A stretch of 64,000 nucleotides of DNA from Ferrovibrio sp046294345 (GTDB lineage Bacteria; Pseudomonadota; Alphaproteobacteria; Ferrovibrionales; Ferrovibrionaceae). The stretch is from NCBI GenBank assembly GCA_046294345.1, contig JBKBJT010000008.1:46361-110360 (forward strand), read 5' to 3'. Positions 18,841-28,630 of the stretch are shown here, piece after piece; the stretch's first letter is position 1, and each line of letters starts with the position of its first letter. Below the pieces are notes generated by a model. That model saw only the letters and a list, made by a program, of their open reading frames with translations. It had not been told where the DNA came from and ran no database searches. Position numbers and translations under genes: made by a program.

Positions 18841-19999
18841 GAACGGCAAGTCCGTGACCCAGCTCGTGCCGCCGGCCCAGGCGGCCGAGCTGGAGCGTCA
18901 GATCGCGGCGCATACCGACGCCTATTTCAGGAAGACCAAGGAAATCGTCCAGCGCCACGGCGACAAGACGGTCACCTATGCCGTCTTCATGCGCCGCCCG
19001 GTGATCCTGTGTCCGCGCCTGATGGTGGAATGGATCGAGAAGGTGGCCGCCGCGCGCGGCGTCAGCATCCGGATCGACCTGCTGCATGAGGAAGGCACCT
19101 GGGTCGGTGCCGGCGAGCCGCTGCTCTATATCACCGGTCCGATGTCGCAACTCGTCGACCTCGAAACGCTGTATCTGCAGAAACTCGGGCCGGCCTGCGT
19201 CGCCGCCTACAACGCCTATTCGATGTGCTGCGACATGCCGAATGCGCGGTTCCTGGCGATGGATGCCCGCCATTGCGCCGGCGCCGAGATGGCCGAGATG
19301 ATGGCTTATGCCGCCAGTGTGGGCGGCAAGGCGGCGCGGCGCGATGTCGGCGCCGCCGGCTTCATCGGCAACGCCACCGACGCCACCGCGCATTACTTCG
19401 GCAACGACAAGGGCTTCGGCACCATGCCGCATGCCCTGATCGGCTATGCCGGCTCGACGCTGCGCGCCGCCGAGCTCTATGCCGAGACCTTCACCGGCGA
19501 ACAGCTCACCGTGCTGGTCGATTACTACGGCCAGGAAGTGACCGACGCGCTGGCGGTCTGCAACCGCTTCCCCGATGCCGCCGAGGAAGGCCGGCTGGCG
19601 GTGCGGCTCGATACCCATGGTGGCCGCTATATCGAGGGGCTGGACCCGCAGGCATCCTATGCCGTGCTGGAACGCCACGTTCCCAATGCGATCCGGCAAT
19701 ACCGCACCGAGCAGGAATTGCGCTGGCTGGTCGGCACCGGCGTGTCGGCGGCGGCCATCTATCATATGCGCGCCACGCTCGACGGCGCCGGCTTCACGAA
19801 CGTGAAGATCGTGGCATCCTCGGGCTTCAACGCCGCCAAGTGCAAGGTGATGGCCAGCGTGTCGGCGCCCATCGACATCGTCGGCACCGGTTCCTACCTG
19901 CCCGACAGCTGGACGGAAACCTACGCCACCGCCGATATCGTCGCCTATGACGGCGTGCCGAGTGTGAAGGTCGGGCGCGAATTCCTGTTGCGCAAATAG
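18824..19999 (+). CDS. Nicotinate phosphoribosyltransferase-like protein
   Basis: A 391-residue protein of the nicotinate/nicotinamide phosphoribosyltransferase fold, expected to convert nicotinate plus PRPP to nicotinate mononucleotide for NAD salvage. Visible family segments are TDAYFRKTKEIV, GPMSQLVDLETLYLQKLG, FLAMDARHCAGAEMAEMMAYAASVGG, GTMPHALIGYAGST and IVASSGFNAAKCKVM followed by GTGSYLP. It matches the shorter NAPRTase subgroup rather than E. coli PncB, so no symbol is given. It overlaps the DAHP synthase gene by 17 nt; a GTG at 18854 is an alternative start. A glutamine-dependent NAD synthetase (24011) in the same window could act later in the same pathway. Confidence 0.85.
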   Translation: MQPKPENGKSVTQLVPPAQAAELERQIAAHTDAYFRKTKEIVQRHGDKTVTYAVFMRRPVILCPRLMVEWIEKVAAARGVSIRIDLLHEEGTWVGAGEPLLYITGPMSQLVDLETLYLQKLGPACVAAYNAYSMCCDMPNARFLAMDARHCAGAEMAEMMAYAASVGGKAARRDVGAAGFIGNATDATAHYFGNDKGFGTMPHALIGYAGSTLRAAELYAETFTGEQLTVLVDYYGQEVTDALAVCNRFPDAAEEGRLAVRLDTHGGRYIEGLDPQASYAVLERHVPNAIRQYRTEQELRWLVGTGVSAAAIYHMRATLDGAGFTNVKIVASSGFNAAKCKVMASVSAPIDIVGTGSYLPDSWTETYATADIVAYDGVPSVKVGREFLLRK

Positions 20000-20052
20000 G
20001 CCGCGTCGGCAACACTGTTCGCCTACATCCGAATTCCTGGGGAGGAATCATC

Positions 20053-21027
20053 ATGCGCCGTCTGGTCGCACGCCTTGCTATTGCCACAGCCCTTGCTGCC
20101 GTCGCGGCCGCACCTGCCATCGCGCAGACCCGCGTCACCCTGAAATCCGCCACCGCGTCGTCGTCCTACTACGTGATGATGGTGCAATTGGGCGAAGTGC
20201 TGCGCGGCGAAACCAAGGGCCAGATCCAGGCCACAGTCGAGGAAAGCCAGGGCTCGGTGCAGAATGTGAAGGAAGCCGCCAAGCGGCCCGGCAATTTCGT
20301 GTTCACCACGCCGCCCAGTCTGATCGCCAATGCCCGCGGCGGCCAGAAGCCCTTCGAGGGCGAGACCGGCTATGACGATATCCGCACCCTGTTCGTGATG
20401 CCCTATGTGACGGTGCATTTCGTGGTGCGCGAGGATAACGGCGTGAAGCAGATATCCGACCTGGCCGGCAAGGATTTCATCTCCGGCGGTCGCGGCACCT
20501 TCTGCGATGGCCGCACCCGCACGATCTTCAAGCTGCTCGGCCTTGAGGACAAGGTGAACTTCGTCGATGTCGAACTGGCCTCGGCCGACAACGCGCTGAA
20601 AAACCGCAAGATCACCGGTTACGCCACCTGCTCGTCGCATCCGACGCCGCAGCTGCAGGAACTGGCCACCACCACCGCGATCCGCATCCTGCCTATCAGC
20701 GCCCAGCAGGCCGAGACGCTGGCCAAGAACGATCCATCCTCCAGCCCGATCACCATCGCCAAGGGTACCTACAAGGGCATCGACGTGGATGTTCCCACGG
20801 TGGGTGTGCCAGTCGGCGCCTATGCCACCACGCGCATGGACGATGCCACCGCCTATGCCATCGTGAAGGCCTTCTGGGCCAAGAAAGACGAGATGGCCAA
20901 GACCAATCCGTGGTGGGCGGCGGTCAAGCCCGACCTGATCGGTGCGCTGGGCAACACCAGGCTGCATCCGGGTGCGCTGAAGTATTACAAGGAAGCCGGC
21001 GTCACCGTGCCGGCCGCGATGCAGTAA
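20053..21027 (+). CDS. TAXI-family TRAP transporter periplasmic binding protein
   Basis: A 324-residue secreted protein with a clean Sec signal peptide (basic start, hydrophobic core, AIAQ cleavage region near residue 25). The body begins RVTLKSATASSSYYVMMVQL and includes FTTPPSLIANARGG and GRGTFCDGRTRTIFKLLG, typical of TAXI (TRAP-associated extracytoplasmic immunogenic) binding proteins. These capture dicarboxylate or related substrates for the TRAP permease. GGGGAGGAA lies before the ATG. The fused TRAP permease gene follows by 38 nt. Substrate not predictable. Confidence 0.9.
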   Translation: MRRLVARLAIATALAAVAAAPAIAQTRVTLKSATASSSYYVMMVQLGEVLRGETKGQIQATVEESQGSVQNVKEAAKRPGNFVFTTPPSLIANARGGQKPFEGETGYDDIRTLFVMPYVTVHFVVREDNGVKQISDLAGKDFISGGRGTFCDGRTRTIFKLLGLEDKVNFVDVELASADNALKNRKITGYATCSSHPTPQLQELATTTAIRILPISAQQAETLAKNDPSSSPITIAKGTYKGIDVDVPTVGVPVGAYATTRMDDATAYAIVKAFWAKKDEMAKTNPWWAAVKPDLIGALGNTRLHPGALKYYKEAGVTVPAAMQ

Positions 21028-21065
21028 CGCGCCGGTCCGCTGCCGGGGCATAGTCAGGATTTGTC

Positions 21066-22859
21066 ATGCAGGTACAGGATGCCGGCGCGCGGCCGGGTTG
21101 GGTTCTCATTGTCTGCGCCGCGATCACCGTCGGCATCCATATCTGGCTGATCTTCACCGGGCTGGTGCCCAACCTGGTCAGCCGGCCGCTGCATTTCGCA
21201 GCCGCGCTGCCCTGGATTTTCCTTTTCGTCCCATACCGTAACCAGGTCGAGCGCTGGATCGGCTATGCCGCCTGCGGCTTCGGCCTGTTCGGTGCGGCCT
21301 ACCTGATCCTCGGCCGCAAGGCGATCCTGGACCAGTATGGTTCGCTGGATGGCAGCCTGTGGCAGGTCGTGCTGGCCTTCGGCCTGATCGCCGTGGCGCT
21401 GGAGGCGGCGCGCCGCGCCGTGCAGCCGGTGTTGCCTGCCGTGGCCGTGCTCTGCCTGCTCTATGGTTTCTACGGCGAACATCTGCCCGGCAGCCTCGGC
21501 CATCCCGGCCTGCCGATCGACTATTTCCTCGGCAGCCTCGTGCTGGCCGAAGGCGGCCTGTGGGGTCAGCTCACCGGCATCTCCATCGACCTGATCGTGC
21601 CCTTCATGATTCTGGGCGCCGCCGTGTCGGCCGGCGAAGCGGGCAGGGGGTTCATGGCGCTGGCCACGCAACTGGCCGGCGGCTACCGCGCCGGCGCGGC
21701 CAAGGTTTCGGTGCTGGCCTCGGCGCTCTACGGCACGATTTCCGGCTCGGCCTCGGCCAACGTAGCCTCGGTCGGCGCCATCACCATTCCTGGCATGATC
21801 CGCATGGGCTATCCGCGGCCATTATCGGCTGCCGTCGAGGCGGTGGCCTCCACCGGCGGCCAGATCATGCCGCCGGTGATGGGCTCGGCCGCCTTCATCA
21901 TGGCCGAGCTGATCCGCAAACCCTATGCCGATATTGCCGTCGCCTCGATCCTGCCGGCGATATTGTTCTTCTTCGTCGCCTGGGTTGGCGTGCATTATTT
22001 CGCCCTGCGGTTCGGCCTGAAGGGCCTGCCGGCCGACCAGCTTCCCGGCTGGCGGCTGGCTTCCGCCACGGCGCCGTTCTTCGCCGCGCCGCTGGTTGTG
22101 CTGATCGTGATGCTGCTGGTACTGGCCTATTCGCCGGCCTATTCGGCGATGATGGCCACCGCCGTCACGGTCGCGATGCTGCTGTGGGACGGCCAGCGCA
22201 AGCGCATATCCGCCAGCCTCTTCGCCAGCCGCTTCATGATCGGACTGGTCGATGCGGCGCGGCAGATCGCGCTGATCGCCGCCATCATCATCTGTTCCGG
22301 CCTGATCGTGGGCGTTTTCCACGCCACCGGCCTGGGCGTGAAGATCACCGGCCTGATCCTCGACCTCTCCGGCGGCAAACTATGGGCCGCGCTGGCGCTC
22401 ACCGCGCTGGCCTGCATCATCCTGGGCATGGAACTGCCCACCACGGCCGCCTACCTGATCTGCGTGGCCGTCGCCGGGCCGGCGCTGGTCAAGCTGGGCC
22501 TGCCCGAGCTGCATGCCCATATGTTCGTTTTCTGGTACGCGCTGCTCTGCACGATCACGCCGCCGGTCTGCGGCACGGTGTTCGTCGCCGCCTCCATCGC
22601 CGGCACGCCCTGGATGCCGGTGGCCGGCATGGCCATGCGCATCGGGCTCGGGCTGTTCATCATCCCGCTCGGCTTCGTCGCCAATCCCGCGCTGATGCAG
22701 CTGGCGGAAACACCGTGGCTGGCGCTGCTGGCCGCCGCCAAAATCGGCGCGGGGCTCACGCTGCTGTCCTACGCCCTGATCGGCGGTGCGCGGAGCTGGC
22801 TGGTCGGCATCGGCGCCGGACTGGCCGGCGCCGCGCTGGTTTTTGCTTACGGAGTCTGA
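21066..22859 (+). CDS. TRAP transporter fused (4TM plus 12TM) permease
   Basis: A 597-residue inner-membrane protein with about 16 hydrophobic segments. It combines the small DctQ-like and large DctM-like subunits in one chain, as is usual for TAXI-type TRAP systems. The DctM-like core includes ALYGTISGSASANVASVGAI and GMELPTTAAYLICVAVAGPA, typical of the transport scaffold. It forms an operon with the upstream TAXI binding protein and drives ion-coupled uptake. The gene is convergent with the MDR oxidoreductase (8-nt gap). Confidence 0.92.
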   Translation: MQVQDAGARPGWVLIVCAAITVGIHIWLIFTGLVPNLVSRPLHFAAALPWIFLFVPYRNQVERWIGYAACGFGLFGAAYLILGRKAILDQYGSLDGSLWQVVLAFGLIAVALEAARRAVQPVLPAVAVLCLLYGFYGEHLPGSLGHPGLPIDYFLGSLVLAEGGLWGQLTGISIDLIVPFMILGAAVSAGEAGRGFMALATQLAGGYRAGAAKVSVLASALYGTISGSASANVASVGAITIPGMIRMGYPRPLSAAVEAVASTGGQIMPPVMGSAAFIMAELIRKPYADIAVASILPAILFFFVAWVGVHYFALRFGLKGLPADQLPGWRLASATAPFFAAPLVVLIVMLLVLAYSPAYSAMMATAVTVAMLLWDGQRKRISASLFASRFMIGLVDAARQIALIAAIIICSGLIVGVFHATGLGVKITGLILDLSGGKLWAALALTALACIILGMELPTTAAYLICVAVAGPALVKLGLPELHAHMFVFWYALLCTITPPVCGTVFVAASIAGTPWMPVAGMAMRIGLGLFIIPLGFVANPALMQLAETPWLALLAAAKIGAGLTLLSYALIGGARSWLVGIGAGLAGAALVFAYGV

Positions 22860-22867
22860 TCTGCCGG

Positions 22868-23878
22868 TCAGACGGTCTCTGGCGCGATCCGCACCAGCTG
22901 CTTGCCGAAATTCTTGCCCTTCAGCAGACCGATGAAGGCCTGCGGCGCGCTGCGCAGACCTTCGGCGATGTCCTCGCGGTATTTCAGCTTGCCGGCCTTG
23001 ATCCAGCCGGCCATCTCCATGATTGCGCCGGGCCAGTAGCCCATATGCTCGGAGATGATGAAACCCTGCACCTTGGCGCGGTTGACCAGGATGTGGCGCA
23101 TGCCGGTGAAGGGATAGGGCTGGCCGTTATACTGGCTGATGATGCCGCAGAGCGGCACGCGGGCGAAGCTGTTCAGCCGGCCGAACACCATCTCCATGAT
23201 CTCGCCGCCGACATTCTCGAAATAGACGTCGACGCGGTCGGGCGTGGCGGCCTTGAAGGCGCTCTGCATGTCGGGCGCCTTGTAGTCGATGCAGGCATCG
23301 AAGCCCAATTCCTTCACCACGTAGTCGCATTTCTCCTGGCCGCCGGCGATGCCAACCACGCGGCAGCCCTTGATCTTGGCGATCTGGCCCACCACCGAAC
23401 CCACCGCGCCCGAGGCCGCCGAGACCACAACGGTTTCGCCCGCCTTGGGCTGCCCGATTTCCATCAGGCCGTAATGGGCGGTGCAGCCCGGCATGCCCAG
23501 CACGCCCAGCGAGGTGGAGATCGGCGCCATCTTGGGATCCAGCACGCGCAGTTCATTGGCCTTGGCCACGGCGTATTCCTGCCAGCCCAGCATGCCGTTC
23601 ACATAGGCGCCGACCGGCAGGGCTGCGACGTTGCTTTCCACCACCTGGCCCACCGTGCCGCCGCCCATCATGTCGCCGGGCTTGAGGTGGGCGGCATAGG
23701 AGCGTACGGGGTCCATGCGGCCGCGCATGTAGGGGTCGAGCGAGAGGTAGATGTTGCGCACCAGCACCTGGTCCGGGCCGGGTTTCGGGATGTCGCGCTC
23801 AACGATCTCGAAATCCTCCTCGGTCACCCAGCCCTTGGGGTGCTGTTTCATCAGGACTTGAGTATTTTTCCCGGCCAT
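22868..23878 (-). CDS. NADP-dependent MDR oxidoreductase (prostaglandin reductase/CurA-like)
   Basis: A 336-residue medium-chain dehydrogenase/reductase without zinc-binding cysteines in the catalytic-zinc motif. Segments NIYLSLDPYMRGRM, GCTAHYGLMEIGQPKAGETV, VSAASGAVGSVVGQIAK (Rossmann dinucleotide loop) and VDVYFENVGGEIME place it in the leukotriene B4 12-hydroxydehydrogenase/prostaglandin reductase group, which reduces activated C=C bonds with NADPH. It is divergent from nadE and probably monocistronic. Confidence 0.92.
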   Translation of the reverse strand: MAGKNTQVLMKQHPKGWVTEEDFEIVERDIPKPGPDQVLVRNIYLSLDPYMRGRMDPVRSYAAHLKPGDMMGGGTVGQVVESNVAALPVGAYVNGMLGWQEYAVAKANELRVLDPKMAPISTSLGVLGMPGCTAHYGLMEIGQPKAGETVVVSAASGAVGSVVGQIAKIKGCRVVGIAGGQEKCDYVVKELGFDACIDYKAPDMQSAFKAATPDRVDVYFENVGGEIMEMVFGRLNSFARVPLCGIISQYNGQPYPFTGMRHILVNRAKVQGFIISEHMGYWPGAIMEMAGWIKAGKLKYREDIAEGLRSAPQAFIGLLKGKNFGKQLVRIAPETV

Positions 23879-24010
23879 TTGGCCCTCCCTTTGCCCGCTG
23901 CGGGGCTATCTAACGTGCCGTCCGGCAATGTAAACTGCGAATGGCATTGAGAGAAACCTGCCGTAGGGTTAACTCTTGCGCCCCGAACCCAGACCAGACC
24001 TGTCGCGAAG

Positions 24011-25678
24011 ATGTCCGCCGCCCCCGACCGCCTCAAGATCGCCATGGCCCAGATCAGCCCCGTGATGGGCGATATCGCCGGCAACCGCCGGCTGATCGAG
24101 GCTGCCCGCGCCCGCGCCGCCGGCGCCGATCTTGTGGTGTTCCCCGAACTCTGCGTGGTGGGCTATCCGCCGGAAGACCTGGTGCTGCGCCCCTCGGTGC
24201 AGGAAGCCTGCGAAGCGGCCGTGCGCGAACTGGCCGCGCTCACCGCCGATGGCGGTCCCGCGCTGCTGGTCGGCGCACCCTGGCGCGAAGGCGGCAAACT
24301 CTACAATGCCGCACTGTTGTTGGAAGGCGGCGCCATCGCCGCCACCCGCTTCAAGCACGAACTGCCCAATTACGGTGTGTTCGACGAAAAGCGCGTGTTC
24401 AGCGCCGGTCCGCTGCCCGGCCCCGTGCCGTTCCGTGGCGTGCGGCTGGGCGTGATGGTCTGCGAGGATATGTGGCTGCCCGATGTGGCCGAATGCCTGG
24501 CCGAGACCGGTGCCGAGATGCTGGTCGTGCCGAACGGTTCGCCGTTCGAGGCCGGCAAGTGGGATGTCCGCCTCAATCTCGGTGTCGCCCGTGTGGTCGA
24601 GACCGGGCTGCCGCTGCTGTATGTGAACTATATCGGCGGCCAGGACGAGCTGGTGTTCGACGGCGGCGGCTTCGTGCTGAATGCCGACCGCCGCATGGTG
24701 GTGCGCCAGCCCGATTTCGTCGAGCATCTGCAGATCACCGAATGGCGGCGCGGCAACGATGGCTGGCGCTGCGAACCCGGCCCGGTGGCCGAGCCGCTGG
24801 ATCGCCTCACGGCGATCTACCAGGCCATGGTGGTGGGCTTGCGCGATTACGTCACGCGCAACCGCTTCCCCGGTATCGTGCTGGGCCTTTCGGGCGGCAT
24901 CGATTCCGCGCTGTCGGCCGCCGTGGCGGTGGACGCGCTGGGGGCCGACAAGGTCCGCTGCGTGATGATGCCGTCGCGCTATACCTCGCAGCAGAGCCTC
25001 GACGATGCCGCCGCCTGCGCCGACGCTCTGGGGGTGAGTTACGAAACGATCCCGATCGAACCGGCCGTGCAGGCCTTTGCCGGCATGCTGGCGCCGGCCT
25101 TTGCCGGCCGCGCAGCCGATGCGACGGAAGAGAACATCCAGGCCCGCGTGCGCGGCGTCACCGTGATGGCGCTCAGCAACAAGTTCGGCCATATGGTGCT
25201 CACCACCGGCAACAAGTCGGAAATGTCGGTCGGCTATGCCACGCTCTATGGCGACATGTGCGGCGGTTATTCCGTGCTGAAGGACGTCTACAAGACAACG
25301 GTCTTTGCGCTGTCGCGCTGGCGCAATGCCCATGTGCCGGCCGGTGGCCTCGGTCCTGCCGGCGAAGTGATCCCGGACAGCATCATCGTGCGCCCGCCCA
25401 CGGCCGAACTGCGCGAGAACCAGCTCGATCAGGACAGCCTGCCGCCCTACGAGCAGCTCGACGCCATCCTGGAAATGCTGATCGAAAAGGAAATGCCGGT
25501 GCGCGACATCGTGGCGGCCGGCCAGCCCGAGGATGTGGTGCGCCGCATCCAGCACATGCTCTATGTGGCGGAATACAAGCGCCGCCAGGCGCCGCCGGGC
25601 GTGAAGATCACCGCGCGCAATTTCGGCCGCGACCGCCGTTATCCGATCACCAATGCGTTCCGGGATGTGAAGGCATGA
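24011..25678 (+). CDS. nadE: Glutamine-dependent NAD+ synthetase
   Basis: Converts nicotinate adenine dinucleotide to NAD+ using glutamine. The 555-residue protein has an N-terminal nitrilase-type glutaminase domain (about residues 8-260; Glu in LVVFPELCVVGYPPEDL, Lys in TRFKHELPNYGVFDE, Cys in VMVCEDMWLP) and a C-terminal synthetase domain with the PP-loop LGLSGGIDSALSAAVAVDAL and TGNKSEMSVGYATLYGDMCGG. Both catalytic parts are intact. Its stop overlaps the gltX start (ATGA), so the two are translationally coupled. Confidence 0.96.
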   Translation: MSAAPDRLKIAMAQISPVMGDIAGNRRLIEAARARAAGADLVVFPELCVVGYPPEDLVLRPSVQEACEAAVRELAALTADGGPALLVGAPWREGGKLYNAALLLEGGAIAATRFKHELPNYGVFDEKRVFSAGPLPGPVPFRGVRLGVMVCEDMWLPDVAECLAETGAEMLVVPNGSPFEAGKWDVRLNLGVARVVETGLPLLYVNYIGGQDELVFDGGGFVLNADRRMVVRQPDFVEHLQITEWRRGNDGWRCEPGPVAEPLDRLTAIYQAMVVGLRDYVTRNRFPGIVLGLSGGIDSALSAAVAVDALGADKVRCVMMPSRYTSQQSLDDAAACADALGVSYETIPIEPAVQAFAGMLAPAFAGRAADATEENIQARVRGVTVMALSNKFGHMVLTTGNKSEMSVGYATLYGDMCGGYSVLKDVYKTTVFALSRWRNAHVPAGGLGPAGEVIPDSIIVRPPTAELRENQLDQDSLPPYEQLDAILEMLIEKEMPVRDIVAAGQPEDVVRRIQHMLYVAEYKRRQAPPGVKITARNFGRDRRYPITNAFRDVKA

Positions 25679-27000
25679 GCAGCGTCGCCGTCCGTTTCGC
25701 GCCGAGCCCCACCGGCCGGCTGCATGTCGGTAACGCGCGCGCCGCCCTGCTGAACTGGCTCTATGCCCGCAAGCATGGCGGCACATTCCTGCTGCGGCTG
25801 GACGATACCGATACTGGCCGCTCCACAGCGGAATTCGCCGCCGGCATCGAGGCCGATCTGCGCTGGCTCGGCCTGGACTGGGACAGGTTCGCCAAACAGT
25901 CCGACCGTTTCGACCTCTACCGCACGGCCACCGAGAACCTCAAAGCCGCCGGCCGGCTCTATGCCTGTTACGAGACGCCGGAGGAACTGGAACTGCGCCG
26001 CAAGATCCAGCTCAGCCAGAAGAAGCCGCCGGTCTACGACCGCGCCGCGCTCAAACTCAGCGATGCCGACCGCGCGAAGCTGGAGGCCGAGGGGCGCAGG
26101 CCGCATTGGCGGTTCAGGCTGGAGCCGGGGAATGTCGCCTGGGATGACCTGATCCATGGCCATACCGAGATTGACATGGCGAGCTTGAGCGACCCGGTGC
26201 TGGTGCGCTCCGACGGCTATCCGCTCTATACGCTCTCCTCCGTGGTCGACGACGGCGAATTCGGCATCAGCCATGTGATTCGCGGCGAGGATCACGTCAC
26301 CAACACGGCGGCGCAGATCCAGCTGTTCCAGGCGCTGGGCTATGCCGTGCCGACCTTCGGGCATTTCTCCTGGCTGCTCGATGCCGAGGGCGCCGGCCTG
26401 TCGAAACGCATCGGCTCGCTTTCGCTGGCCGATCTGCGCGAGCAGGGTTACGAGCCGATGGCGCTGAATTCCCTGCTGGCGCGGCTGGGCTCTGCCGATC
26501 CTGTCGAGCCGCATTTCACGCCGGCCGAACTGGTGGCCGGTTTCGACCTGGGCCGGTTCAGCCGCGCGCCGGCCCGGCTTGATCCGCATGAACTCGACCT
26601 GCTCAATGCGCGTATCCTTCATGTCACGCCGTTTGTCGCCGTGCGCGAGCGTTTGCCCGCCGGCGCGACCGAGGCCTTCTGGCTCGCCATCCGCGGCAAT
26701 ATCGGCAAGCTGGGTGAGGCGGCCGAATGGTGGCCGGTGGTGGCGGGCAGGATCAGCCCGGTGATTGAGGATGCCGCGCTGGTGCAGGCCGCCATCGAGG
26801 CCCTGCCGCCCGAGCCCTGGGACAGCATGACCTGGAAGGCCTGGAGCCAGGCAATTTCCGCCAAGACAGGCGCGAAGGGCAAGGCCTTGTTCCATCCCCT
26901 GCGTTTGGCCTTGACCGGGCGCGACAAGGGGCCCGAAATGGCGCCCCTGCTGCCCCTGATCGGGCGGGAGCGGGTGCTGGCGCGCCTGCAGGGACTTTAG
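25675..27000 (+). CDS. gltX: Glutamate--tRNA ligase
   Basis: A 441-residue class I aminoacyl-tRNA synthetase charging tRNA-Glu (and possibly tRNA-Gln for transamidation, as in most alphaproteobacteria). HIGH-equivalent motif is PSPTGRLHVGNARAALLNW, KMSKS-equivalent is GLSKRIGSLSL, and RGEDHVTNTAAQIQLFQALG is typical. At 441 residues it is short; alphaproteobacteria often have two GltX copies and this looks like the shorter type. The ATG at 25675 overlaps the nadE stop. A much longer in-frame frame through nadE is not a gene. cimA follows closely. Confidence 0.94.
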   Translation: MSSVAVRFAPSPTGRLHVGNARAALLNWLYARKHGGTFLLRLDDTDTGRSTAEFAAGIEADLRWLGLDWDRFAKQSDRFDLYRTATENLKAAGRLYACYETPEELELRRKIQLSQKKPPVYDRAALKLSDADRAKLEAEGRRPHWRFRLEPGNVAWDDLIHGHTEIDMASLSDPVLVRSDGYPLYTLSSVVDDGEFGISHVIRGEDHVTNTAAQIQLFQALGYAVPTFGHFSWLLDAEGAGLSKRIGSLSLADLREQGYEPMALNSLLARLGSADPVEPHFTPAELVAGFDLGRFSRAPARLDPHELDLLNARILHVTPFVAVRERLPAGATEAFWLAIRGNIGKLGEAAEWWPVVAGRISPVIEDAALVQAAIEALPPEPWDSMTWKAWSQAISAKTGAKGKALFHPLRLALTGRDKGPEMAPLLPLIGRERVLARLQGL

Positions 27001-27009
27001 GCGTTAGGC

Positions 27010-28626
27010 GTGAGCATCATGGCGAAGGACCGCGTATATCTCTTCGATACCACCCTGCGCGACGGCGCGCAGACCCAGGGCGTCGATTTTTCCGTCGAGG
27101 ACAAGCGCCTGATCGCGCGTACTCTCGACAAGCTTGGCGTGGCTTATATCGAGGGCGGCTGGCCCGGTGCCAACCCGACCGACAGCGAATTCTTCTCTAC
27201 GAAGCCGGCCCTGAAGCGGTCGAAATTCGTAGCCTTCGGCATGACCAAGCGGCCCGGCCGTTCGGCCGCCAACGATCCGGGCCTTGCCGCCATCCTGGAT
27301 GCCAAGGCTGATGCCGCCTGCCTGGTGGGCAAGAGCTGGGATTTCCAGGTCGATGTCGCGCTCGGCATCAGCAAGGCCGAGAATATCGAACTGATCGCCG
27401 ACAGCATCGTCGCCGCGCATAACCGTTTCGGCGAGGCGATGTTCGATGCCGAGCATTTCTTCGACGGTTACAAAGCCAATCCGGATTTCGCCACGCAATG
27501 CGTGAAGGCGGCGCTGGATGCCGGCGCGCGCTGGGCCGTGCTGTGCGACACCAACGGGGGCACCATGCCCGACGAGGTTGAGCGCATCGTCGGCGAACTG
27601 GTGGCCAAGATCGGTTCGGGCGACCGGCTGGGCATCCACACCCATAACGATACCGAAAACGCCGTAGCCAATTCGCTGATGGCGGTGAAGGCCGGCGTGC
27701 GCCAGGTGCAGGGTACGCTGAACGGCCTGGGCGAACGCTGCGGCAATGCCAACCTGATCGCCCTGATCCCCTCGCTGATGCTCAAACCCTGGTTCCGCGA
27801 CCATGTCGATATCGGCATGAGTGATCAGGACCTCACGCATCTGACCGCTACCTCGCGCACGCTGGACGAACTGCTCAATCGCGCGCCGAACCGCCATGCC
27901 GCCTATGTGGGTGCCTCGGCTTTCGCCCATAAAGGCGGGCTGCATGTCTCCGCGGTGATGAAGGATCCGCGCACCTACGAGCATGTGCCGCCGGAAAGCG
28001 TGGGCAATACCCGCAAGATTCTGATCTCGGACCAGGCCGGCCGCTCCAACCTGCTGGTGCGGCTGACCGAGGCCGGCATCAAATACGATCCCAACGACAG
28101 CCGGCTGAACCTGCTGCTGGAGGATGTGAAGCAGCGCGAGGCGGAAGGCTATTCCTACGACGGTGCGGAGGCGAGTTTCGAGGTTCTGGCTCGCCGCGCC
28201 CTGGGCCAGATGCCGGAATTCTTCAAGATCCGCAGTTTCCGCGTGATGGTCGAGCGCCGCTTCAACGCGAAGGGCGAACTTGTGACGATTTCGGAAGCCA
28301 CCGTGAAGCTGAATGTGGATGGCGAGACGCTGTTCTCGGTGGCCGAGGGCAACGGCCCGGTCAACGCGCTGGATCATGCCCTGCGCAAGGATCTCGGCCG
28401 CTACCAGGCCTATATCGACGACCTGCGGCTGGTGGACTTCAAGGTGCGTATCCTCAATGGCGGCACCGAGGCCACCACCCGCGTGATGATCGAAAGCGCC
28501 GACGGGCAGGGCAATCGCTGGTTCACCGTGGGCGTGTCGCCCAACATCATCGACGCCGCCTTCGTCGCGCTGATGGACTCGATCCAGTGGAAGCTGCTGC
28601 GCGACGGCGCCCAGTCCTCGAAGTGA
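27010..28626 (+). CDS. cimA: Citramalate synthase
   Basis: Condenses pyruvate with acetyl-CoA to (R)-citramalate, feeding threonine-independent isoleucine synthesis. The 538-residue protein of the LeuA-like DRE-TIM family has YLFDTTLRDGAQTQGVDFSV, CDTNGGTMPDEVERIV, GIHTHNDTENAVANSL (metal-binding HxH) and a C-terminal LeuA allosteric dimer domain. The DGAQTQGVDFS wording matches CimA of the longer (about 530 aa) type rather than isopropylmalate synthase. The start is uncertain: GTG at 27010 or ATG at 27019, neither with a strong ribosome binding site. The methyltransferase gene starts 4 nt downstream. Confidence 0.92.
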   Translation: MSIMAKDRVYLFDTTLRDGAQTQGVDFSVEDKRLIARTLDKLGVAYIEGGWPGANPTDSEFFSTKPALKRSKFVAFGMTKRPGRSAANDPGLAAILDAKADAACLVGKSWDFQVDVALGISKAENIELIADSIVAAHNRFGEAMFDAEHFFDGYKANPDFATQCVKAALDAGARWAVLCDTNGGTMPDEVERIVGELVAKIGSGDRLGIHTHNDTENAVANSLMAVKAGVRQVQGTLNGLGERCGNANLIALIPSLMLKPWFRDHVDIGMSDQDLTHLTATSRTLDELLNRAPNRHAAYVGASAFAHKGGLHVSAVMKDPRTYEHVPPESVGNTRKILISDQAGRSNLLVRLTEAGIKYDPNDSRLNLLLEDVKQREAEGYSYDGAEASFEVLARRALGQMPEFFKIRSFRVMVERRFNAKGELVTISEATVKLNVDGETLFSVAEGNGPVNALDHALRKDLGRYQAYIDDLRLVDFKVRILNGGTEATTRVMIESADGQGNRWFTVGVSPNIIDAAFVALMDSIQWKLLRDGAQSSK

Positions 28627-28630
28627 TGCC

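Noticed and set aside
23941..25674. Apparent large N-terminal extension of gltX through nadE
   Set aside because: It is out of frame with nadE, which is a complete known enzyme; gltX starts at the ATGA overlap with a normal N-terminus.
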